Origin: Sporothrix humicola
Lineage: Eukaryota > Ascomycota > Sordariomycetes > Ophiostomatales > Ophiostomataceae
DNA length: 64,000 nt
Reading direction: 5' to 3'
Assembly (NCBI GenBank): GCA_021396245.1
Contig: WNYE01000098.1
Coordinates: forward strand, 62,001-126,000
Part shown: one piece after another, positions 1 to 9,699 of the stretch
Layout: each line of letters starts with the position of its first letter
Numbering within the stretch: position 1 is the stretch's first letter
The notes under the pieces: model-generated
Databases searched by the model: none
What the model saw: only the letters and a program-made list of their open reading frames with translations
What the model was told of the DNA's origin: nothing
Translations under genes and position numbers: made by a program

Positions 1-64
1 TTCTGGGCAGTAATTTTTTCTATTCCGCTCCGCATCCCCCCCCATTCTCTCCTTCTTTCTTCGA

Positions 65-78
65 CCCCCCCCCCCCCC
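65..78. repeat. poly-C run
   Basis: A run of 14 C lies within a C/T-only stretch. It belongs to the low-complexity leader of the window together with repeated CT-rich phrases. No coding potential is visible. Confidence 0.9.
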
Positions 79-165
79 TTCCTCTCGCCTTCCCCCTTCC
101 TCTCGCCTCCCCCCCTTCTCTCCTTCTTTCTTCGACCCCTCCCATCCCTCCCTCTCCTTCTTCCC

Positions 166-175
166 NNNNNNNNNN
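166..175. other. assembly gap (10 N)
   Basis: Ten N bases lie between two C-rich tracts. The true length across this point is unknown, so distances to the left of the first gene are not reliable. Confidence 0.99.
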
Positions 176-234
176 CCCCCCTCCCATTCCGCGGCCGTGT
201 TGTCGGGGCCGTTTTTTTTTTTTTTCCGCCCCAC

Positions 235-235
<1 letters not shown>

Positions 236-282
<47 letters not shown>
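236..282. repeat. 47-nt uninterrupted poly-C tract
   Basis: A homopolymer of 47 C (G on the minus strand) lies 140 bp upstream of the first gene, just after a T14 run. Such a tract could form G-quadruplex or i-motif structures and is also prone to sequencing and assembly error. No TTAGGG-type repeats are next to it, so it does not mark a telomere. Confidence 0.9.
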
Positions 283-314
283 ATCCCCTACTTTATTCAT
301 TGTCGTATCTGCAA

Positions 315-361
315 GTAAGTCTTTCCATTCCATTTCTTCACTTTCTCGCCTTTCTTCCTAG
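315..361 (+). other. putative 5' UTR intron of ORF1
   Basis: A GTAAGT donor at 315 and a pyrimidine-rich stretch ending in CTAG at 361 would define a 47-nt intron ending 60 bp before the ORF1 start codon. The size suits a small fungal intron. This is inferred from splice consensus only. Confidence 0.45.
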
Positions 362-421
362 TCAGACGCGAACTAACTTGAGCTGCGCCCTCACAAGCGT
401 ACCAGATCGTCAACCATCAAG

Positions 422-1393
422 ATGGCCTTTCGTCGCAGCTGTGGTATCCTTTACCCGGACGAGAAGATTGTGCTCGCTGGAGCAGGGATCGGTTTTCCAC
501 ACAAGAATCAAACCGACTTGGTGATCCAAAAGACCACCCTCACCCGGCCCTGCGTCCAGATCAACATCAACTTCCCGCGCCAAGAGACCACCGACGTTGC
601 CTACGCCCCATCGAAGCCACCACACACTGCCCGGATCTCCATACAGTTCCCAGCAGGTAGTTTCAAGACGTCCATAGAGCCACTATCTGACGACCTCCAC
701 GATGCTCTTTTTGGCACTCAAGCCAACGAAGAAAAAATGGGTGTGATTTGTCTGACCGTGCTTCCTGGCTGCACGCCACTTATCAAAGGAGTCGGCGCCT
801 GCTTTATCGGACAAGACGACGAGATCACCCAGGCCGTGATGGGCAACAAGCCTCTGCAGGGTTTCCGCTACATCGCCGACATTCTGCAACAGCGCCAGTT
901 TCACTTGCTCATCAAGCACTGTCGCGACAAACCACATGTAGATACCAGCTATGCTACATATCTCGAGACTGATCGGCCAAGTGAGTACCCATATGGCGAG
1001 ATGAAATCATGGGATTTGGAAATCTACAGGAAGCTCCTGAACCCCAAGGAGACAACCCATTTCCCTGTCGTCTCCATCCACAACTCGGCCAACCACGCCC
1101 GGACGGCCATCACCCACTCCTGTGTGCAGGATGTGTTCTTCGTCGCCGATGATGCTGCTGCCATGAGCAAACTGGAAGCCCGAGCCCGCTTCGTGCATGT
1201 ACATTCCGACCGGGAACATCGCAAGCACGACCGCGAGTTCTATGCTGTTATCAAGACCCCCTACGCCGAAAAGTACAGCATCTCATTTGGTCAGCTGAAG
1301 AAGCCCGGCAATTTTGCCGGTCTTGCATTCACTCCCCTCCCCTTCCCCTTCGCTGTCGACCCAGACACAAAGGGTGCCCGCGGTGATGCTTAG
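422..1393 (+). CDS. ORF1: 323-aa protein of unrecognised family, first gene of a two-gene unit
   Basis: I do not recognise this protein. It is an intact single-exon frame of 323 residues in a good start context (ATCAAGATGG). No signal peptide, membrane segment or catalytic motif is evident. Blocks that recur in decayed relatives elsewhere in the window show which parts are constrained: an N-terminal CGILYP...GIGF block (residues about 7-25), ININFPR (about 46-52), ACFIGQDDEIT (about 126-136), DILQQRQFHLLIKHC (about 153-167), YPYGEMKSWD (about 194-203), VQDVFF (about 237-242) and the C-terminal FYAVIKTPYAEKYSISF block. The stop (TAG) is followed after 12 bases, in the same frame, by the start of a helicase gene. 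ORF1 is therefore probably a functional partner of that helicase; this is inference from spacing and co-occurrence in copies. Confidence 0.75.
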   Translation: MAFRRSCGILYPDEKIVLAGAGIGFPHKNQTDLVIQKTTLTRPCVQININFPRQETTDVAYAPSKPPHTARISIQFPAGSFKTSIEPLSDDLHDALFGTQANEEKMGVICLTVLPGCTPLIKGVGACFIGQDDEITQAVMGNKPLQGFRYIADILQQRQFHLLIKHCRDKPHVDTSYATYLETDRPSEYPYGEMKSWDLEIYRKLLNPKETTHFPVVSIHNSANHARTAITHSCVQDVFFVADDAAAMSKLEARARFVHVHSDREHRKHDREFYAVIKTPYAEKYSISFGQLKKPGNFAGLAFTPLPFPFAVDPDTKGARGDA

Positions 1394-1405
1394 GACGCAA
1401 TCATC
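1394..1405 (+). other. conserved 12-nt intercistronic spacer
   Basis: The bases GACGCAATCATC separate the ORF1 stop from the ORF2 ATG. The same 12 bases occur between the corresponding stop and ATG in both partial copies, at 31865-31876 and about 32033-32044. A normal fungal promoter or intron cannot fit here. ORF1 and ORF2 are in the same frame (984 nt from start to start), so readthrough would give one fusion protein. Reinitiation on a shared mRNA would give two. Confidence 0.8.
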
Positions 1406-3778
1406 ATGGACCACCAAAACTCATCTGCTGTCGCCTCCTGTCTTGCCGGTGTTGACCGCCATGCCGATCTCGTATTCAAGATCCGCCGTCCCGCCAACGG
1501 CGTGCCTGGGTGCAACCGCAAGCTCACCGCCTTCGAGTCATTTTCGGCCGGCAATGATCACTGGGATACTGTGTTCGTTGCGTTTGACCAGGGCCTACGC
1601 GTCGCGAAGAAGCGTGTCGAGGCCATCGACGCTCTCTTCACCTTTGACAACTTTAACGCGTCACACGTTCCAAGCCAAACCCAGCCTGGTCCAAAGGACA
1701 ACAATACAGAGTCTGCCAGCGACAAAGGCAAGGGCGTGGCCGATACAAACAAGATACAGTTCTCCGTTCCAGAGGAGACCGACCAGGCTGTCATCCAAGC
1801 CAATCTTTTGTTCAACGCCCTCCTTTGCGACTTCGTCATCGGCCATGGATATCCCAGCGTGCTCCGCGGCCGCTTGTCCGCCGACAGCGACACTGACCTT
1901 TCCCGGCACATGGACTCTCTGACCATCGATGCTTGCACTCCGGCCACCCCCACGACACTCCGCCCGCCTCGCATCGACTACATCAAGGAGGGCGACGAAG
2001 TTGTTGTCGGGCGCGTCTTGGCAGAGATGGGCAGCAACACCCGCCGTCGCTTCACGGCCTACCTGGACCACACCATTCTCGGTATGGTTGGCGTCGCTGG
2101 CTTTGCCGGGTCTGGCAAAACCCACCTGATCGCTCTCGTCGCCTTGTTGATGCTTGCCCATCCAGACATCAACCACATCTATGTGTCGGCGCCAACCCAT
2201 GTCGCAGTCAGCAACGCCGCAGATCGCATCAACCGCCTGGGCACCAAGATCTATGACGGTTTGCCATGCGGTGTGCCGATGGTCGTTCGTGCGTACGAGA
2301 CGCGGCTCGAGCTCAAGCGGTTCTTGTCATTCTTCCGTTCCAACTCAATGGCAGCGGCCGACGACGAATGGGCAGCCGGGCAGTGGCAAGAGCCGCTGTC
2401 AATCTGCCAGTGGCTCCTCAAGATCGTCAAGGCACCGGGGTATTCGCTGGCTGCGAACGACAAGCCGGCTCTTCATGAACTGGCGACTCAGGTCATGACG
2501 TCTAAGAGCTTCGCCGATATACGTCTCATGGTCTCTGGAAAGGCGCCAGCCTTTGCCCATGACAAGTCCCCAGTCGTCGAGATGGTCGACGGTCTAATGA
2601 CCCAAGTCTTAGCCTTGGCAGACTATGTTTGCTCCACGCCTTACGCGAGCACGTATCCGGGACTTCACCACATCGCCGAACGCGCGGACGCTGTCATCCT
2701 CGACGAGGCCGGCGCCATGAGCATGGCCGACGCCATCACGGTCTGGGGCACCCAGTGTCGCCCTTGTGCTATGGCTGGCGACGAGCGCCAATTACCCCCG
2801 GCTGTCATGGACCGCGACCGCAACCGCTTCTTTGAACAGGCCGCTGTGTCTGTGCTCGAGCACTATCAAAAGACAGGCAATGCGACCTTTGTGCTCAACA
2901 ACCAGATGCGTATCGTCAACGGCCTGTTCGACCTGGCCCGGCAGGTCATTTACCCCGATATCCCCGTCGTCACATACGGCGAAATGGCACAATTGGAGAA
3001 CCACCCAGTGGCACGCAAGATCGAAAACTGGGCCGCTGCTCGTTACAAGTACCAGCCGGGTACTAACGAGATCCTCCCAGTTTTCTTGAACTGCAAAGGG
3101 ACAACGTGCGAGATGTCGGGTACCTCCCGCTGCAATCCGATGCAGAACACCGCTGCTGTCGGCTTCATGGAAGCCCTGGTCGGCTCTGGCATTGTCACTG
3201 CGCCCGACATTGTCGTCATCACGCCTTACTCGGGCAACCTAAAGCTGCTGGTTTCCGAGATCGCCAAGCGCCCGGCGTTGGCTGGCGTTTCTGTTTCAAC
3301 GGCCGATTCCTTCCAGGGCCGCGAGGGCCTTGTTGTCGTCTTTGTCATGTGCGTCACGCAAGAATCCGGGCCGCTCTTTGTGGCCAATGTCAACCGCATT
3401 TGTGTCGCTACGACTCGCCAAGTTGGCGCCCTGTTCACCGTCGGCGACATTAACACCATGAACATCTCGCAGCTCGGACGAGGAGGAAAGCATGCCGACA
3501 AGGAAGAGATCGTTGACGATGATGGCGGGTCGACGGCGGCCACACGGAAACTGATATTTGGGAAATTTCTCAAGTACCACATTGACAACCGACGTGTGGT
3601 CCAGCTTTTCGCTGGAAATGCCGCACAGTCTACCAAGACTGTGGCACGCCCTGGAGCTGGAGCTGGAGGTGGAGCTGGAGGTGGAGCTGGAGGTGGAGCT
3701 GGGGCTGGGGCTGGAGCTGGAGTTAGAAGAGACGCGCCCCCTGGTTATGCTGCCTGGTTGGCAAAATCGAAGAGATAG
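1406..3778 (+). CDS. ORF2: superfamily 1 (UPF1/DNA2-like) helicase
   Basis: The predicted product has 790 residues and one exon. Helicase motifs appear in the right order: Walker A GFAGSGKT (residues 232-239), motif II LDEAG (432-436), motif III GDERQLPP (458-465), a motif IV-like VITPYSGN, motif V DSFQGRE (634-640) and motif VI NRICVATTR with the arginine finger near R671. This set is typical of AAA_11/AAA_12 superfamily 1B helicases such as UPF1, SEN1 and DNA2, which unwind RNA or DNA using ATP. The first 200 residues match nothing I know. The C-terminus carries a Gly/Ala repeat (about 745-770) and ends in KSKR. No zinc-finger domain of true UPF1 is visible, so this is probably an accessory-genome family rather than the housekeeping NMD factor. 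It follows ORF1 by 12 bases. Confidence 0.85.
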   Translation: MDHQNSSAVASCLAGVDRHADLVFKIRRPANGVPGCNRKLTAFESFSAGNDHWDTVFVAFDQGLRVAKKRVEAIDALFTFDNFNASHVPSQTQPGPKDNNTESASDKGKGVADTNKIQFSVPEETDQAVIQANLLFNALLCDFVIGHGYPSVLRGRLSADSDTDLSRHMDSLTIDACTPATPTTLRPPRIDYIKEGDEVVVGRVLAEMGSNTRRRFTAYLDHTILGMVGVAGFAGSGKTHLIALVALLMLAHPDINHIYVSAPTHVAVSNAADRINRLGTKIYDGLPCGVPMVVRAYETRLELKRFLSFFRSNSMAAADDEWAAGQWQEPLSICQWLLKIVKAPGYSLAANDKPALHELATQVMTSKSFADIRLMVSGKAPAFAHDKSPVVEMVDGLMTQVLALADYVCSTPYASTYPGLHHIAERADAVILDEAGAMSMADAITVWGTQCRPCAMAGDERQLPPAVMDRDRNRFFEQAAVSVLEHYQKTGNATFVLNNQMRIVNGLFDLARQVIYPDIPVVTYGEMAQLENHPVARKIENWAAARYKYQPGTNEILPVFLNCKGTTCEMSGTSRCNPMQNTAAVGFMEALVGSGIVTAPDIVVITPYSGNLKLLVSEIAKRPALAGVSVSTADSFQGREGLVVVFVMCVTQESGPLFVANVNRICVATTRQVGALFTVGDINTMNISQLGRGGKHADKEEIVDDDGGSTAATRKLIFGKFLKYHIDNRRVVQLFAGNAAQSTKTVARPGAGAGGGAGGGAGGGAGAGAGAGVRRDAPPGYAAWLAKSKR
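3649..3722 (+). repeat. in-frame GGAGCT/GGAGGT hexamer repeat
   Basis: About twelve near-perfect hexamers encode an alternating Gly-Ala/Gly-Gly tail near the end of ORF2. The length is a multiple of three, so copy-number change keeps the frame. It probably forms a flexible linker. Confidence 0.85.
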
Positions 3779-5370
3779 TAGTGGACTGTTTGTAGTGAAA
3801 TGTTTAGAGAAACTTGATAATTGAGGAATTTAGTTGTACCAAATGACTCTCATAATTTAAAGTGCAACGAGTTTCGAGATTCAATGCAGCTTCAAGTGGT
3901 GGCTATTTATTCTAGGAAAAACCGTCAAATCATCCGGGCTATCAAATCGACACACAATGTCCATCAATAGTGGACGGCATCATTATGCTTTGTTCTCGCT
4001 TAATTATTGCTACGTCCTTTCAACTAACTAATCAGTCCAATTCTCACATTCACACCCCCGTACATTTTTTCCCTTGTCACACGCCTCACCAGTGGTAACT
4101 GCATCCAATGCATGCCCCAGACAGAATCAAAGTCGGCCTGACACCTTATTGGCATAGCTTACCAACCACTTCCCGGGAGCACCTTAACCACCGCCAACAG
4201 AGCAGTCTCGTTCTTGGGGAGTATAAAGCGTTCAAATAGAGAAACACCACAACCACATGAAAAATCGAAACAAAATACCGGCTCATCTGAGCATCTAAAC
4301 ATCAGCCATCTCCCCTCGCTCTGTTCTCGTTCAACATCGTTCGTCTCGGACTGCCACTTGGTAGAGTCCAGAACCTCCTCCTTGCTTCGCACAGCTTGTA
4401 TCATCTCAATCCACCCAGCTCTCATCCTTCTTCTTCGAACATCCCCTTGCAATAAATCAAATCTGTGCCAAAAACTGCCTGTGTATTTTGTAATCAGGTC
4501 TTTATCCTTTCTTTCTTCTTCTTCTTCTTCTTCCTCCGTCTCTCGTCGGGGACAATCCAAGTGGCCAATGGGTAAACCGCACCGCCTGCCCTCCGTTAAC
4601 TTCTCAACCAGTCCATCCTCCATTAAAGTCAAGTCAAAGCTCGTCGCGTCTTTTGTGAGTTTTGGACTCGACAAAGCCAAACTGGCTGACACACATTGGC
4701 AGCATCTCCATGACCGTCTTCTTGTGTTAGGCAGCTGGCCGGTTTGTGTGGGCGATGGGCTTATGGGTTCGGCGGTTAAAAAATCGGACATCGCTGACCT
4801 CTCTGAGATATCGTTCGACAGGACGGGGTGCAGCCGTGGCCGTGTTCGTCGTATTAATACTGCCAAGTGCGGCGACTAAGAGGAGCCTCAATTTTGGGAC
4901 CAAAGCAGCCGGGGCCCAAGCTGGGAGAGTGTCGAAGAGGAAGGCACGAATGTTGTTTGTTGTTCGAGACAAGAAGGCGGGTGCAGACGATGCGGAAAGA
5001 GTAATGTCTGGAAGTTGATCAACTGTTACGAACAAGAACCGACTCGCCCACGAGACTTTAACAACCAGGATGCCCCTGTTAGCCAGAGACTTTCGCTAAG
5101 TACATACGAGCTCACCGTACAATAGCCCCACCCACGTGACCTAGTGAATGGTCAGAACAGATGATCCGATAACATAATGTGGATGCCGAGCGCAACACGG
5201 TCAACGCTACGAACAAGCAACAACACTTGCACTCGCATCCAGCCATCAACACCCATGCCGCTCAGGACCCTGCAGTCGGCTGCCACCCCAGTGACACCGG
5301 CCGTTAGCCGCGAGAAAGCTGGCAGTACGAGTCGCCCAGTCGCTGTCCCCCCTTCCTGACCACAACGTTT
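3779..5370. other. intergenic; no recognisable gene
   Basis: Open frames of up to 235 codons occur on both strands around 4159-4879, but they overlap as mirror frames and show no recognisable motif. The segment around 4966-5030 (GACAAGAAGGC...GAAGTTGATCAAC) recurs at about 19318-19380 with mostly C-to-T differences, so part of the region is old repeat material. Confidence 0.5.
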
Positions 5371-5387
5371 TTAGTGACGGCGAGTCT

Positions 5388-6376
5388 GTGACCGAGTCCG
5401 TCCCTGGTACTGATACAGTTACTGGTACTCGCGCCGGTAGCTCGCGTGTGCCCGACGGACCAGTCGTGATGGGACCGCTCGAGCCCGTCCCGGTGGCCGC
5501 CCAGCCACCGGTTGTGCCGACATTGTCCAGTCGCCCCCCAGTGGGTGGAGATGCCGGTGACGTATCTTGCGCGTGTTGACGCCAGATGGTTTTCTGACCT
5601 GCTTGGCGTGTGTGACAAGTGCCTTCACGCATCGCGACCAACCCCCTCTCGGCGAACCCTGTGAGCAGCAGCCCAGCAAGAGCCGTTGTGACAAGTGCTT
5701 GAAGCTCAGAGACGCCTGCCATTGTGTACGTTTTCTTCTTCCCTTTTTCCTTGGGTGTATTGATGCAGCGACTGATTAATTCTTTTAGGGACTGGTTGCT
5801 ATAATCAGGCACCGCTTGGACCTTTTGCATTGTATCGAGTATGCCGTTGCTGTTTCCTTTTTGACCCTTTACTATCCTCGGCGCCTTGAGGACGCACCGA
5901 TCCTGTCGCGCGAGGGCGCCCATGCCGTCGAGAACGTAGTTCGCACGCTCGTCTCTGGTTACGCGGAGTTCGACCGTATCGTGCGCCAACGGCTTGGTTA
6001 TCCCGAGTGGGCTAACTGTCGCCGCTTAGATGTGACCAGAGATATAGACAACTACGCGTCCAGCGTCCGCGCTCTCTAAACGAGTCTCCTTGCTCAAGTG
6101 GGACAAGTAAGTTATGTTTTTTTTTTTTTAAAAAAAAACATAAATTGTCCTCGTAATACTAACAAGTGACAGGGCCTCCGGGAACTCCATTACATCCGGC
6201 GTTACACTGGGCTCCGTCTTGCAACAGGAGAAGAAGTTCGGGATGTCTGGGAAGCCACCGCCACCAACTTCCGTCTGGATATGGCGGTCGTGATACAAGA
6301 CGAGACGCGCGTGACTCGTCTTTACTGCGAGGGCCTTTTGGCCAGTTTCGAGCCCCTTGTATTTCTGAGTGATTGA
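5388..6376 (+). pseudogene. broken gene with Cys-rich (zinc-finger-like) segment, three exons
   Basis: A Cys-rich segment (CLAC, then CEQQ, then CDKCLKLRDACHC) at 5570-5725 is followed by a GTACGT...TTTTAG intron (5726-5788), an exon at 5789-6106, a second intron (GTAAGT at 6107, branch ACTAAC at 6158, AG at 6172) and a last exon at 6173-6376. All junctions are phase 0 and the three pieces read as one protein with helical C-terminal exons. Two lesions break it. The Ser/Pro-rich N-terminal frame (5388-5579) is out of frame with the Cys segment, and TAA at 6077-6079 interrupts exon 2; CAA there would restore the frame, so one C-to-T change explains it. The family resembles uncharacterised fungal proteins with paired CxxC motifs. 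Function is unknown. Confidence 0.55.
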
Positions 6377-7690
6377 GGTATTCTTTGGCTGGCGAGCCCC
6401 TTGTATTCTTTGGCTGGCCATACAGCCGCTCGAGCAGCTGAAAAGTGGCGGGTGCATATTCGTAGTACTACTTTCTTTGAATTCTATAATTTCTTTTGTA
6501 ATAATATCGTCGAAAATACTCATTACAGTTGAAATAAAAACTACGAATATTTATAATATTATTGTTTTGTATTTATTGCACATGCTTTCATTAAAAAAAT
6601 TAAATAATACTAGTTGAAAATTCACAAGACAAATCCCCATATAAAATGTCCAACCGTGGTCACAATATGAAATGTTACCCCATATGCCGACGGTCTCCAA
6701 GACCCGGAATGGCCCCAAGAATTTAGGCATAATCTTCTTGCGAGGCAGCTTGAGTTCGGTAATGTGTTGTATGCCGTAGATTGCGTGCTCTTACTGTCAG
6801 AGTTGTCCGCCGCGTCCAGAGTTGTATGCATCGAGATGATTATTGTCGTCTTCTGTGACGAAAGGCTCGAGAAGCTCAAGGCCTTTTAACTGCAATAGTC
6901 ATCGCACATCGTTAGTGGGAGAGCGCCCACTGGTCCGCCCATCCACATTCTCACTGTATTTCTCCATGTCAATGGATACACACTGCTCTCTGGGGGCGTC
7001 AATGTTGTATTCCGTAATGTGCTCGGGGACGTTTTTTGTCTACACTAGAAGCTCACAACGACGAGTTCTCCGGCGATGAATCTGTGTCAATAGAGGAACA
7101 GCCGGAGCCATTGCGCCAGACGGTAGCGGTGCATCGTGGTATCGAAGACATTGGCGCTATCCTCGAGAGGAGGAAGCAGCTCGACATGGGACCGGTTGGG
7201 GTATTTGATCAGTTTGGCCTCTTTGATTTGCTGGAATTGCAAGGCATGGCGCTGACCGATTCTCCGTTGATGCAATCGCCCTACACGACCAAATCCCAGG
7301 GAAACTTTGACTGTTCATCCTGTCGAAAGTATGCAATCGATGTTGGAGGGAGATGAACAACAAATGGGTGTGGATGAGACGATGTTGATCAAAATGAAGA
7401 GAGCAAGTGGGCGAAAAGGAGAGTCGGTGCGGTGAACAGACGCACACAAGATGGCGGTGGAGAGCGAGGAGGGTGGCTAAATCAACAACGATTTACGTGG
7501 ATTCAAGACACAACATGTGCAAAAGTGTATCCCACGTCTACTGTCTGCCATAGCTGGGCTCGACATCGTCGTGTACGCCATTTCGTATTCATAATACCAC
7601 CGCAAACACAGATGCCACTTATTCTGGCATGTGATGGGCGACAGTGGAATCGGCTGAGACATACGGACATAAGAGCTGTTTAACCGTTTT
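6377..7690. other. accessory sequence; no recognisable gene
   Basis: The sequence is AT-rich around 6470-6620. A 106-codon frame at 7036-7356 (+) has no start context or motif I recognise. Just after the broken gene there is a short duplication of the phrase GAGCCCCTTGTATT with CTTTGGCTGG (6349-6420). The region is probably decayed repeat DNA. Confidence 0.4.
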
Positions 7691-7699
7691 GTCCAGATC

Positions 7700-8255
7700 A
7701 CTTCTGCCAGGATGACTTTGAATGTCAAAATAACCACCATGAAAAAACTGCCGCCCTTTTCACCAGCCTGCACCTTGGATGCCCCATTTCATTGCGTCAG
7801 TCGGTCCCACGTAAACATAGGCGAGAGTGGAATTGGTTAAAACACACGGACACGAGAGCTGTTTACTAACAGTTTTGTCCAGATCACCTCGGCCAGGATT
7901 ACTTCGAAGATACCACCATAAAAAACAGCCACCCTTTTCGCCCGCCTGCACCTTGGATGCCCCATTTCATCGCCTCTGGTGGTCGATCACCACCATGAAA
8001 AAGCAGCCGCTCTTTGCCCGCCTGCACTTTGGATGCCCCATTTCATCGCATCGGTGGTCGATTACTTCGGCCAGGATTACTTTGAAAGTCAAAATAATCA
8101 CCATGAAAAAACAGCCACCCTTTTCGCCTGCCTGCACCTTGGATGCCCAATTTCATTGTCTCAGGTGGTCGATCACCACCATGAAAAAGCAGCCGCTCTT
8201 TGCCCGCCTGCACTTTGGATGCCCCATTTCATTGCTTCAGTCGGTCCCGTGTTGG
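7700..8255 (-). repeat. tandem array of about five related units
   Basis: The phrase CACCATGAAAAA...GCCGC/CACC...TGCCCGCCTGCAC...TTGGATGCCCCATTTCAT recurs near 7731, 7908, 7990, 8093 and 8175. The last four form a higher-order repeat of about 185 bp made of two unit types. On the minus strand each unit encodes AMKWGIQ followed by KGG.FFMVV, as if part of a former protein had been tandemly duplicated. A single diverged unit lies at 12405-12480, inside other decayed coding sequence. Confidence 0.8.
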
Positions 8256-8879
8256 TACGATACATAGCGTCAATGAAGAGAGTGGGATGATCGCGGACGT
8301 AGTCGATGGACCATCCAAGCACGGTGAAGCAGACAGTCTTCCATAGCGACATAATGATATCCCCCCGGCGATGTGGTTTTCGGCGCTGGAAAGTAAGGCT
8401 GTCAGAGTTTAAATGCTCGGGCCGTCACAAAGGTTTCGCTTTGGAGAGTGTGGGGCCAGCATGTCTGTTGGAGGGCTACAACAGTCATTATATGAGCATG
8501 TATTACGACGTACTCCTGTGTCTGGCAGCATCAAAAAAGTTCTTCACAGCCGGCCGATGTACCCTGTCACCGGCCGTCGACCTGTATGTCACCCAGACTC
8601 AAGTCGCCACTGGCCCGTAACCGTTTGTCTCATTCTATACTCCAAGACCCCGTCGCTGTTTTCAAGTTTCCGCGATGTACCTTACAGAGCTTAAACAAGG
8701 ACACCCGAGGGAATAAGGTCTAAACGGTGGTCGATGAGATCGGAATAAGCTACTTACTTTGTCTTATTCTCGTCTGTTGGGTCATCCGACAGCTGCTCGA
8801 GAAACCGGGAGCACTGAGTTATGCAAAGGACTGATCGAGCATGCCCTTGTCTTGTCGGTAATGCCATAACATTAACTTG

Positions 8880-9690
8880 AGGATAAATGTATTTTCATAT
8901 ATATCTTTTAATTTTCTTTTATTTTCATAAGAAGAAACACGTCTCTTTTATTTAATATAACATTATTTTCGTCCCTTTCGATTATAGCCAAAATAATTAA
9001 CTAATATACCTTTGTCTTATTGGCAATACTATAACATCGATTAAAAGATAAATATATTTTTATATATGTTCTCCTGTTTTTTTTTTATTTTTATAAAAGA
9101 TATATATCCTTATTTATTTAGTGGAAACTTCTTCGTATTTTTTTTTTTTTTAAAATATTACCTTTTATTTTATTTAATGGAACAACGTCTCTTTTCATAA
9201 CACGGCCTTAATCGCCATCTCCGATATAGTTAATATACGGTGGTATAAGAGGAGTTAATGGTATGTTAATACCCTTAGACACAGTGGAAAGCTTAAATTT
9301 AAAAATAAAGTCTTAAAGGTATAAATTTATTAAGAGTTATCTTTCAATACGTAATTTAGTAGTGTCGAAATTAAAAATCTTATTGACAGCCTCGACACAG
9401 CACTTGGCTATATATATATCGGGTTTAAACGAAAAAATAAATTATCCCAATAGTCGTAATTATTTTCCGAGGCTACAAACGACTTAACCTTAATGTCGAA
9501 GAATAAGTTAACGAGATATTATACGGGAAATTATTGAGGTAAAAGTAAGTTAAATAATTAATAGTTAAGACCTTAGCGCCAAGTTATATAAACGTTTAAA
9601 CATTATTAAAGCCGTTATTAAATTTATATCGAGACGAGCATTATCTAATCAAAATAAAAAGTGGATACGCCGTCTACGCAGTATACCAGG
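8880..9690. repeat. AT-rich, heavily mutated repeat DNA (left part of island)
   Basis: Base composition falls abruptly to strongly AT-rich with many TA dinucleotides and stays so to about 11,460. No open frame longer than 60 codons survives here. The pattern fits RIP of repeated DNA. What this left part originally encoded cannot be read. Confidence 0.65.
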
Positions 9691-9699
9691 TTACTAGTG

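Noticed and set aside
1..300. Telomere end
   Set aside because: C-rich tracts are homopolymeric; no TTAGGG/CCCTAA repeats occur.
1383..1393. Mini-intron GTGATGCTTAG joining ORF1 and ORF2
   Set aside because: It has GT and AG ends but at 11 nt is far too short for spliceosomal removal.
1391..1405. Canonical readthrough signal after the ORF1 stop
   Set aside because: The bases after TAG are GAC GCA, not the CAR-YYA readthrough context, so readthrough is only one option.
5246..5989. 247-codon open frame on the minus strand
   Set aside because: It is the mirror of the spliced Cys-rich gene on the plus strand and has no protein features.
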